Shown: one piece after another, positions 56,065 to 64,000 of the stretch | Numbering within the stretch: position 1 is the first letter of the stretch | How the letters are laid out: each line of letters opens with the position of its first letter | DNA from: Diplodia intermedia | Taxonomy: Eukaryota; Ascomycota; Dothideomycetes; Botryosphaeriales; Botryosphaeriaceae | Reading direction: 5' to 3' | Assembly: GCA_021495925.1 (NCBI GenBank) | Contig: JAKEKT010000010.1 | Location: 248,001 to 312,000, forward strand | DNA length: 64,000 nt | Position numbers and translations under genes: made by a program | The notes under the pieces: model-generated | What the model was told of the DNA's origin: nothing | What the model saw: the letters and a program-made list of their open reading frames with translations, nothing else | Database searches by the model: none

Positions 56065-56319
56065 ATGGCGTATTTCCGCATCACCCTCATGCGCAGCGGC
56101 ATCGGCATGCCGCAGAAGACGCAGGGCGTGCTCGCGGCGCTCGGCCTGCGCAAGCGCATGACCACCGTCTACCACCCCGTCTCGCAGTCGGTCGCGGGTC
56201 AAATCATGCGCGTCAAGGAATTGGTCGACGTGCAGGAGGTCGAGACCGCGCTAACGCCCACCGAGCAGCGCGAGCTCAGGCGGCCCGACCCGGGCTACTA
56301 CGTTGAGAAGAAGGCTTGA
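56065..56319 (+). CDS. MRPL33: Mitochondrial large-subunit ribosomal protein uL30m
   Basis: Small ribosomal protein of the mitochondrial 54S/large subunit. Single exon, 84 aa from the ATG at 56065; the frame is open upstream but has no ATG. It begins MAYFRITLMRSGIGMPQKTQ, the uL30 beta-strand and loop, followed by GVLAALGLRKRMTTVYHPVS and GQIMRVKELVDVQEVE, which are the two helices of the ferredoxin-like L30 fold. The end is a short charged tail (PDPGYYVEKKA). Size matches yeast Mrpl33 (86 aa). No presequence is obvious, as in yeast. Confidence 0.92.
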   Translation: MAYFRITLMRSGIGMPQKTQGVLAALGLRKRMTTVYHPVSQSVAGQIMRVKELVDVQEVETALTPTEQRELRRPDPGYYVEKKA

Positions 56320-57197
56320 GGAAAGGGAGGAAGAAAACGAAAATGAAAATGAGTGAAAGACTCGGGGAAACTGCGACCAAAAATGAGGAGCAGGGGAAAA
56401 GGGATTGAGCGGGTAGTCAGGGTGGGAATAGGCGTAAAGGGATGTTTGCTGGAACGTGTGGTTTAGGATGCAGCGTCGAGATGACGGTCCTGTTGAGGAT
56501 GCATGGAGAAACACGCGCTGCGGAGATGCGGCTGGAGCATGGAGGTGTGAGTTTGGCAAGAGAATTTCTCGGGCCCTTGAATCCCTGAGACTGTATGAGA
56601 TTTCAAGGTTCGAATACTGCATCAACGGCGCTTTGGTCATGACTTAGAGGGGAAGCATACCCTTATATCATTGAAAAGATCAAATGGTCATGCATGCAAC
56701 GAACCAGCCCCGCATGCCGCTGTTAAAGAACACACCGAACGCCACTTGTTCCAGTCAGGAAATACCATTAAATGGATCTGTCATTACGGAGGAGGTCCTT
56801 GATCATTGTGCCCCTGCTCCGTCTGAGCTCTTCCCATCAATCATTTCCAAGTCTGTTTTTACCAACACAGTGCCCATGGGCACCAACCCGCCAGATCATT
56901 TTCGTACAAGTACAGATGAAGCCCATTACCGAAGTGGATAGAAAACCAGCCAGTCATAGAGCTTCCCAGGTGAGAGGAGTATCGTCGTTTGAATATACAA
57001 GAAAAAGTGCAGAATGTGAGAAATTTGACAAAACGCCGGCTTTTTGTCCGCCTTTTCCCACGTGATAACAAAAGTGGTATGATTCACATATCGTGATTAT
57101 ACATTGAGAGCAGGCAAGCGGTGCACTGCCCATCTATCGAAAATCGAAGCTGAGTCGCAAGTTTCGGGCGCAGGCGCTACCTTTCGTTTGCGAAATT
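56320..57197. other. Intergenic, no gene seen
   Basis: Between convergent MRPL33 and MGE1 3' ends. Short ORFs only; nothing recognised. Confidence 0.6.
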
Positions 57198-58087
57198 CTA
57201 AGCGTTCTTGACAACGCCAACCTGAGCGGGCTATAGGGGGATGGGTTAGACACTGCTCAACAGAAATGTGCGAGGTGGAAGGGCCTTACTCTGAGGACCC
57301 TGCCATTCAGAAGGAAGCCGGTACGCTGGGTAAAGAAGCAGGTACCATCTTCCTTATCAGGCATGGGGGTCTGGAAGACAGCCTCGTGGAGGTTGGGGTC
57401 GAACTTCTCGCTCTCGGTGCTGGGGTCGAAGCGCTCGAGGCCGTGCCTCTTAAGGGTGTTGATCATGACGGTGTTGGTCATGTTCAGGCCATCGTACAGA
57501 GTGACCAAGTCCTTGTTCTCCTCGACGAGCTTGTCCTTGGGTACGGTGGACAGGGCGCGGTCGAGGTTGTCGACAGATTCAACAAGGTCGCGGGCGAAGC
57601 GCTGGATGGCAAAGTCCTTGGCAGCCTGGACCTCCCGCTTGGTGCGCTCTTGCAGGTTGCGGAAGTCGGCAACGGAGCGGAGGTACTTGTCCTGTGGCAC
57701 GGCGGTGTCAGCGAGCCGTGTTAGTCAATGCGCTGCGGCGATGCATGCGGCGATGAAGGCTCGAGCTTCATGGAAGCCAAACGCGATGCTGACCTTCATT
57801 TCGACAACTTCCTTGCTCTTGGCCTCAACCTGCTCCTTCAGCTTGTCGGCCTCGGAAAGCTCATGCTTCTGCTCTCCGCCCTCCTTCTTCTCATTCTTCT
57901 CCTCGTTCTTTGGCTCGGCCGACTCGGAATACCATCTCGAAGCGACTCTGAGGGGCGAGACGGCGGCGGGGGGAGCTACCGAGGCGCGCAGCAGCGGGGA
58001 CTGGGCACGCAGAGAAGCGGAGGCGACCTGCGCCGATAACCTGGAGTGCACAGCTCTGGAGGACCTGAAGACGGAACGAGACAGCAT
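57198..58087 (-). CDS. MGE1: Mitochondrial GrpE nucleotide-exchange factor (Mge1)
   Basis: Releases ADP from mitochondrial Hsp70 during import and folding. Three exons on the minus strand, 58087-57794, 57691-57290 and 57230-57198, give 242 aa. The N-terminus MLSRSVFRSSRAVHSRLSAQ is a mitochondrial presequence. A long helix (LSEADKLKEQVEAKSKEVVE) is followed by the GrpE core KYLRSVADFRNLQERTKREV, FARDLVESVDNLDRALS, ERFDPSTESEKFDPNLHEAV and GFLLNGRVLRPAQVGVVKNA. The 11-codon last exon provides PAQVGVVKNA, the usual final strand. Both introns are GT-AG. Confidence 0.96.
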
Positions 58088-58342
58088 TGTGGGAGAACAA
58101 GAGACGGGTGCGATTGGGCAGTCGGTGGAGGCGAGCTCGTGTGCGGGCAGCAGATGGAAGAGGTGATGATGATGCAGTTCCAAAAAGTTCTGACGCCGAC
58201 CATGAGTGGCACGCCTGCCCCGAGCTCAGAGCTCCTGCGCCCCGATGTCGCCCGAGCGCCGATCACCACATCCGCCCACTCGCCCCTCCTTCCCGCCGCA
58301 TCACCGTGCGTCCAACTTCACAAGTGCTCGGGCAGAGTGGCC

Positions 58343-58647
58343 ATGACCTGCCGGAGCTTCTCCGCTTCTGCCTCAGCGCCAAGGCCGCGCTCAACCCCGG
58401 CAGCCTACTACAGAGGTGGCACCTCGCGAGGAGTCATGAACTCCGCCGCACCATCTTTCTTCAGGTAATGGGCACGCCGGACCCCAATGGTCGGCAGCTC
58501 GACGGCATGGGTGCTGGCATTTCCAGCCTGTCCAAGATCTGCCTCGTAGCCCCAACCGATGATCCGAAGGCGGATGTTACCTACAGCTCCTTCGCGCAGC
58601 CGATGGCTAGCGTGGATCTGTTTTTTGCTCATGTCATGGGTAGTTGA
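58343..58647 (+). pseudogene. Broken PrpF/2-methylaconitate isomerase-like gene fragment
   Basis: Part of a PrpF-family (AcnD-accessory, methylaconitate isomerase or FldA) gene. One frame encodes RSTPAAYYRGGTSRGVM, the family's N-terminal GGTSRG motif. The next block, VMGTPDPNGRQLDGMGAGIS then SLSKICLVAPTDDPKADVTY, is in a different frame, with roughly 15 residues of spacing lost between them and no usable intron. After DVTYS the text becomes non-homologous and stops at 58647, so about 300 C-terminal residues of the family (including the second domain) are missing. I read it as a truncated, frameshifted relic. The upstream ATG at 58343 is plausible as the old start. Confidence 0.7.
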
Positions 58648-58692
58648 AGCCATCGTCCGGACGAGAATGTCGAATTAAATTTTGCCCACCGC

Positions 58693-60201
58693 TTAACGGC
58701 GAGACAGCCCAAATCCAAGGCCGAAGGCTATTGCTAGAACAACGAGGATACAGACCGTCCATTCGACCCTCTTTCCAACCTTGGGCTTTGGCTCCGGGGC
58801 GCTCGCCTGCAGCGGTTTGCTATGCGTCCCTTCTTCCAGGTTTCTCGCACGGCTACAGTCTGCACGTGTTCCCTCGGCGCCCGCCAGCTGCATGTACGCG
58901 TTGTTTCTGTGCATCTTTTTCGCATCCTCTTCACTCGACCCACTCGGGCCAACCGTCTCCTGCGCCGCTTCCCCCTCCAGCTCCCTCGCCATCTTCTTCC
59001 GCTTCAAGTCGTCCAGCAGATGCATTTGGAAGTATTCTTCGGCGCTATCCGGGGGCGTATTTATCCACTCATCCACCTGCGCCTTCGACACGTCTGTAAC
59101 CGACAGCGAGAGCTCACTCAACTTCCGGCAGAGCAGGCGCCAGTGCTCCAATTCACCGCGGCCGGCGCCCCGCGGCTGGCTACGTTCCGACAGTAACGAA
59201 ATCTCACGAGCCGGGGAAGAAGAAGAAGAAGCGCACAGCACAGTAGCCGGAGGGACCGGAGCAGCCACACCGTTCCCACCCCCCTCATATCCCTCCTGTT
59301 CCTCTCTTCCATGCTCACTGGTGGCGCGTTGAGTGGTCATTGCTGGTGCTGTTTGGGTGGGGATTGGTCCAGCGGTAGTCTGGATGAGAGCCGGAGCGGA
59401 TGCCGTGGCGGAGGTCGCGGCGCCTAGGGTAAAGCAGCTGGTACGGTTGCCGGCAGTCGCGGGCATCGAAGCGGCTGAGGATCGGTTATGGAGCTCACGG
59501 ATGCTTTGGCCATGCGCTGCAGGGAAGCCGGTCTTGAGTTCACTGAGGCTGTTTGTTCTGTTTGGTTCGGAATGCCGGGAGTTGGAGGAAAGCCCATTGC
59601 TGTCTTGATCTTTAGAATACCTTGCAGCGTCACTGGTGGGGGATCCTGGAATTTCACAAGACCTTCTTGCTGCAGTAGCTGGTGAACTGTCGGCAAGGGC
59701 TGGAATAGTCAGCAGGTCGTCATGGGTAAGGCTGTTGGCCCATTGCAATCTCATGCTTCCATGTGAGCTGGAGCGTCTGGGCAGTCCTGCTGGTGCTACT
59801 CCTGGTTGGATTTGACGGAAAGTCGAGACAAGCGGACCTTCGGCTGCGGGCTCGGTGCTGTCATCTTCTTTGAAAGCGGTAGAAATGAGTCCTGGAGGGG
59901 TCCCGGAAGGCCCAGGCGGCGGCGTATGTTCTTGTTTTCTTGCCTTGTCGATGGTTGGATCGTTCTCAAACACTGAAAAAACAGGGCTTGATGTACAGTG
60001 GGTGGAATCCAGTTCTGGAGGCGTTGCAGTTTTCGTTGATGCCGCCTCATTGCTCCTAGTCTCCTCCGCAGTGGTGCATACCGAGCTTGCAGACTCTGTA
60101 TGTTCTGATTCTATTTTCTCTGGCGACGAGGAACTCGCTATTTGGTTTTGCTGCGGATGCTGCTCCAGCTTATCCTTCAGGAGCTCGCTGTTGTCGGCCA
60201 T
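58693..60201 (-). CDS. Hypothetical low-complexity protein with C-terminal membrane anchor
   Basis: Single exon, 502 aa. I do not recognise the family. The first 340 residues are Ser/Thr/Ala/Pro-rich and look disordered. A short ordered-looking block follows, ELEHWRLLCRKLSELSLS then DEWINTPPDSAEEYFQMHLL and a charged helix (DDLKRKKMARELEGEA). The last 25 residues are one hydrophobic segment, WTVCILVVLAIAFGLGFGLS, ending RR, so the protein is predicted tail-anchored with its bulk in the cytosol. The frame is open for 1.5 kb, while the opposite strand is broken into short ORFs, which supports coding here. Could be a lineage-restricted protein. Confidence 0.6.
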   Translation of the reverse strand: MADNSELLKDKLEQHPQQNQIASSSSPEKIESEHTESASSVCTTAEETRSNEAASTKTATPPELDSTHCTSSPVFSVFENDPTIDKARKQEHTPPPGPSGTPPGLISTAFKEDDSTEPAAEGPLVSTFRQIQPGVAPAGLPRRSSSHGSMRLQWANSLTHDDLLTIPALADSSPATAARRSCEIPGSPTSDAARYSKDQDSNGLSSNSRHSEPNRTNSLSELKTGFPAAHGQSIRELHNRSSAASMPATAGNRTSCFTLGAATSATASAPALIQTTAGPIPTQTAPAMTTQRATSEHGREEQEGYEGGGNGVAAPVPPATVLCASSSSSPAREISLLSERSQPRGAGRGELEHWRLLCRKLSELSLSVTDVSKAQVDEWINTPPDSAEEYFQMHLLDDLKRKKMARELEGEAAQETVGPSGSSEEDAKKMHRNNAYMQLAGAEGTRADCSRARNLEEGTHSKPLQASAPEPKPKVGKRVEWTVCILVVLAIAFGLGFGLSRR

Positions 60202-60904
60202 GGGTCAGTTGAATGTGTACGCAGCGTGTCGGGACAGCTGCGAGAGAATTCGTTCGTGAGTGGTGGGCTGGCTGAAGGCAGGAACTCTTGCAATGAGCAT
60301 ATATATGGAAGGGTAGCACCGGCCTGCTGACCTACTGGGAAGGCTATAGTCGAAGGGTCCAGAGCAACACTGGTAGTTGGTTTTCGGTACGTTCCTCCAG
60401 CTCTGCAAATACAGTATCCTTGGATAAGTGTCATCGTTCTCAATACTCGGTTGTAGAAGCCGCGCTGTAAAGAGCCGACGTATCATGTCCGCAAATGAAA
60501 GTTGATTGCTTTAGGTGAATGCACAACCTGATGTCAAACCGAAATCTATATGCAACTGCAAAGTGAGCTCTTCGTGTATCAGCATCGTTTGTCCACTCTC
60601 AACTTACTCGCGTTTCGCGGGCTGGTTTGTAGACCCTCAATGCTAACGCATCCGGGAGTAGGTCCCCCGTTGAGATGATCTCCGTCCCTTTGGCTACACT
60701 CTTCTTGACGCTGCAATCTGTACCAGAAAGAAACGCTCCCATCTTATGACCCAACCCTCAGTATACCATGGATCAGTGAAAACTTCCGCACGAGAACTGA
60801 AACCAGGGTCCAAGAGATTGTCCCGGCTTCTAAATTTTCCATTCCAGTACAAACACCTCTGAAAACGCTCCGCCTCTTCGTAATCACCACCATCCACGAA
60901 GTGA
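60202..60904. other. Intergenic, no gene seen
   Basis: Promoter of the tail-anchored protein gene and 3' region of the ARMH3-like gene. Nothing recognised. Confidence 0.55.
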
Positions 60905-63218
60905 TTATTTCTCAAGAACTAACGTCTTAGCATCTTCCACCGCAGCCCTCGATACCTTCTTGAGGACCACTTTGTGATCCGCTTCACGGTACCTCTCCCA
61001 ATGATCCAGATCTTCTCTGGCCTGGATGGAGAGGGTCTCGTATCCTTGCTTGATGACCTTGCTAACCTCCCTTGGGCTAAGGTTCTTGCTCTTAACCTTA
61101 CCTTTCTCGTCGCCCTCCAGGAGCGCGTGGTAGTGCCTTGATACGCTGACCAGCGTCTCGATCGAGCTTGAATCAGACTGCTTCGAAAGGTCGTACGCAT
61201 CGCGGAACTTGGTGAGAATGTCGCCCGTTTCAACCAGCTTGTAGAAGAGGTCGTCATACGCTGCTGCGTCGGGGAGGAAAGACTCGCCAGCAGATAGTGA
61301 AAGAGCAACAAGGTTCACCGTGTCATCAATCAGGCGACTAGATTCTCGCAGCGATTTGATGTCGTTGGCGTACGTGGCCAGGAATCGGATGAACGAGAGA
61401 AGTGATCGCCACAATTCGGACCAGTGGTACGCTGCCTGAGATGAGCAAAGGGTCTCTTGTGATGCAAACGAGCCAAACTCTTACCAAACCGTATCCGGGA
61501 TCGTGCCAGGAAGGAAACGATGCGTAATATGACTCCTAAACAGAGACTAAGAAAATCAGCACCAGTCTTTCTGAAGTTGGAGTCCAAGGCATACATGTAG
61601 TACTCGGTATCAAGGCGACGCCGTAGGTTGTGATTAATGCCATCAATCACCATGTCCAAAATGTACGCTGCTAGCACCCGGTCCGTCCGCACAATGGGCA
61701 GGAAGGGTTGTCTCTGCCTGCAGAGTCTGACCGGAGTCTTGCTCTCCTCGCTGCATATCCGCTTCGCAAGTGCCGGATCTTCAATGACAATCTGTAGAAT
61801 GTAGAGATTCACGTGGGAATAAAGGGCCGTTCTTGCCGAACGGTGGGCATGTTGGAAGAGATAGGATGTGAGAGAAAGAAAAGCGCTGAAAGGAGTAATG
61901 TCCGTCTTGCTCGCTGCCGGCAGATTGATCAGATTGAAGCAGAACAGTTTGTTCGCGTTTGCAAAGTCATAGGCTGAAAGGAGAATGGCGGCTTCCGGGC
62001 CAGGCCTGAAGTGATCGTCAGTTTGATCTTCATTAACTTAGATTGGGAGGAAACGGACAAGGTAGTGAACAGAGACTGTGCCTCTTCCGGAGACGGAGCG
62101 GGTGAGGCAGGGCGAGAGCCTGTCAGGGCACCTAAGCCGACGTAGTTGAGAGCTGTCCCAAATGACCAGGCCTCAGGGGTATCGTCCTGAACAGCAACGT
62201 ACTTGTCCCTCAGATCGCGACAAGTATTTCCTACGCATTGAACCGTCTTCTTGATAGCAACATCATTGACGAAATCGTCAAGGCGCAGACGGTAGGGGTT
62301 CTGGAATTCGAACTTGTTGTAATTGGTCAGGAGTCCCAGGAGGATGAACGGCTCGGAAATTTCGCCTGACAATTCAGTGTCCTGAACGAACTAGAGGCAC
62401 GTTAGCGTGGCCATTGCAGAACCGTGTTCCGCCTCGTCCATACCTTCATCAATGACGGGAACAAATCGCGATGTGTGAAGTACGAAATCAGGCCGGTCGA
62501 ATAGGCTCCCGAAGTAATGGAAAGAGCGACACGGATGGCCTTCCTGCGGATTTGTACTGTTCTGATGTCACCATTCCCATCCAGCCAGAAAATGTGTCCA
62601 GCGGTCTTGCGCAGATGTGCCAGGGAGACTTACTATTCCGCCCGCTCCGGATGATGTTATCCAGCGCAGCCACCAGTTCGGTAAGCACAGCATCGGCGTC
62701 GTCGAGGCCAGCGAGCACGGAAAGGATATCGGAGCTTGGATTGGTGTACTTCTTGCTCAGCACGGCGCCTAAGAAGACTGTCAAAGTCTAGTTCGTAAGT
62801 CGGCGGGCTTTTCTGGAAAACGGAAGAGACGCAAGCGGCGGGGCCGGTCGGTCTTACATCGAGTGCGATCTCGTCGGACGGGGCTCTGGCGTCTTGCATG
62901 CGATCAATTGCGCGCGAGAAGAGCTGCTGCGCGGGAATCTGACCGGCAATACGTGAGTTAGCACGCATGCCATTCGCAGGTGGAGTCTCGCTTTACCTGC
63001 AGGTGTAGCATCTGGTCGGGACTCAGGCCCTGCAACACACGTCGCAAGCTTGGGGGGTCCGGCTTGAGCAGGAAGAACTCCTGCCAGAAGCCCTCGGATT
63101 GCTCGTGGTCCTGCTCGTCGTCGGCATTGGAGAGCTGGAACAGGGCCCCGTAGAGCTTGACGATTTTGGGCTGGAACGTGTCCGGACGAGACACCTGGGT
63201 CAGCGGCGACGGCTCCAT
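60905..63218 (-). CDS. Armadillo-like helical protein, ARMH3/UPF0588 family
   Basis: Seven exons on the minus strand, 63218-62997, 62938-62858, 62787-62634, 62556-62444, 62390-62059, 62005-61485 and 61431-60905, give 649 aa. The text is alpha-helical throughout and resembles the fungal UPF0588/ARMH3 (C10orf76) family: EGFWQEFFLLKPDPPSLRRV, LSITSGAYSTGLISYFTHRD, EPFILLGLLTNYNKFEFQNP and HWSELWRSLLSFIRFLATYA. Animal ARMH3 acts with GBF1 and PI4KB at the Golgi; the fungal role is unclear. Two acceptors (62557 and 61432) were chosen because only they keep frame. The donor at 62058 is GTCCGT. No transmembrane segment is certain. Confidence 0.82.
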
Positions 63219-63575
63219 GGTCGAAGAGCTAGCTGGCGATGTTTCGCTCGGTGGTCCCAGAGGCCGGAGACTAAGGACACGCAGGTGTGTTGCGCGCTCA
63301 CCTGGGCAGCCCCAATTTCCGCGCCAGATCTGCCCTGTGCCTGCCGCAAGGCCGCCGCCCCAATCGTCATAGGCCGCCCCCCGGCGCGGGGTCCTTCCGC
63401 CAGGTGCTTTGCGCTGCCCCTCCGTCCCTGCAACGGCCTCAACCAAAAGGGAGGAATCCACTTCCTGGCCCCCTTACCTCCGCCGCGGACCCTCGAGCGG
63501 CCATTTCCCCGAATGGTCTCCCACAACCACCCCACCGGGCGAGCCGCCCCGCCAGCCCAGCTCTCCGCCGCCCAG
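63219..63575. promoter_or_regulatory. Divergent promoter region, ARMH3-like / NRK1
   Basis: 357 bp between divergent start codons. GC-rich; no operator recognised. Confidence 0.4.
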
Positions 63576-64000
63576 ATGGCCGACATCGCGCAGACCGAAT
63601 CACCCGCCCCGGGCACGTTCAACCTCAGCGCCACCGCCGCCCCTCAGCCTGCCGTCCTCCTCGCCCTCTCCGGCCCCTCCAGCAGCGGCAAGACCACCCT
63701 CGCCCGCCTGCTGCGCGACATCCTGCCGAACGCGTACATCCTGCACCTCGACGACTTCTACAAGCACGACTCGCAGATACCAGTAAATTCCAAGGGTGTC
63801 CAGGACTGGGACTGCCTCGGCGCCATCGACGTGTCCGCGCTGCGCGCCGCGCTCGCCCACATGCACGCGCACGGCGAGCCGCCGTCCGACTTTGTGAGTA
63901 AAGAGGACAAGAATGCCGTCGGTGAGTGCGGGATCGCGACCGAGGCCATCGAGCGTTGCAGGGCAAGAGTGCAGCGGTTCTTTGAAGATGCCGGTGTGGC
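63576..64000 (+). CDS. NRK1: Nicotinamide riboside kinase (3' partial)
   Basis: Phosphorylates nicotinamide riboside to NMN in NAD salvage. The frame is open from the ATG at 63576 to the window end, so the C-terminus lies outside. The P-loop GPSSSGKTT is at about residues 33-41, after ALSGPSSS. The NRK-specific DDFYKHDSQIPVNSKGVQDW then DCLGAIDVS supplies the substrate-site Asp and the lid-facing loop. Length so far (about 141 residues) is just over half of a normal NRK (about 240). A GT near 63920 (GGTGAGTGCG) is a possible donor, so the last residues may be intronic. Confidence 0.88.
   Translation, partial: MADIAQTESPAPGTFNLSATAAPQPAVLLALSGPSSSGKTTLARLLRDILPNAYILHLDDFYKHDSQIPVNSKGVQDWDCLGAIDVSALRAALAHMHAHGEPPSDFVSKEDKNAVGECGIATEAIERCRARVQRFFEDAGV

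Overview
The window looks like nuclear DNA of a filamentous ascomycete (Pezizomycotina). Coding regions are GC-rich, genes are dense on both strands, and introns are mostly 46-110 nt GT-AG introns with CTAAC/CTGAC-like branch points. The products are typical fungal orthologues (Rps6, PRPP synthase, Sec31, Rpb3, Sec6, Dpl1, Mge1, Rrp12). A dothideomycete is my guess from protein flavour, not something the sequence proves. I see no bacterial, viral or organellar DNA, no tRNA or rRNA gene, no CRISPR array and no intact transposon.

Layout. 1-8.2 kb: the 3' part of a Cdc20/Cdh1/Ama1-type APC/C activator, a divergent RPS6/PRPP-synthetase pair, and an MFS sugar transporter on the minus strand. 8.9-18.1 kb: a GH51 arabinofuranosidase divergent from the transporter, an SDR oxidoreductase, an F-box protein and a peroxisomal ABCD half-transporter. 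18.7-27.0 kb: dynactin p150Glued and Rrp12. 27.5-37 kb: COX12 and a B12D/NDUFA4-like gene back to back, an RRM protein, Sec31 and Rpb3. 38-52.5 kb is more accessory: an MDR oxidoreductase, calcipressin, an NmrA-like Rossmann protein, a Dal5-type permease divergent from a secreted carboxylesterase, an Rch1-type SBF-like protein, and sphingosine-1-phosphate lyase. 53-64 kb: Sec6, mitochondrial uL30m, Mge1, a broken PrpF-like relic, a tail-anchored low-complexity protein, an ARMH3-like armadillo protein, and the start of nicotinamide riboside kinase.

Most genes are housekeeping and each has its own promoter. Possible functional pairings come from divergent arrangement: sugar transporter with arabinofuranosidase, COX12 with the NDUFA4-like gene, and permease with carboxylesterase.

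The main non-genic signal is a family of four imperfect 72-77 bp hairpin repeats sharing a core near ATCCGGACGTAAATG (12.9, 13.1, 15.5 and 41.6 kb), which looks like a miniature inverted-repeat element. I found no convincing new multi-gene system. The best leads are this repeat family, the divergent pairs, the PrpF relic, and several unusual splice junctions.
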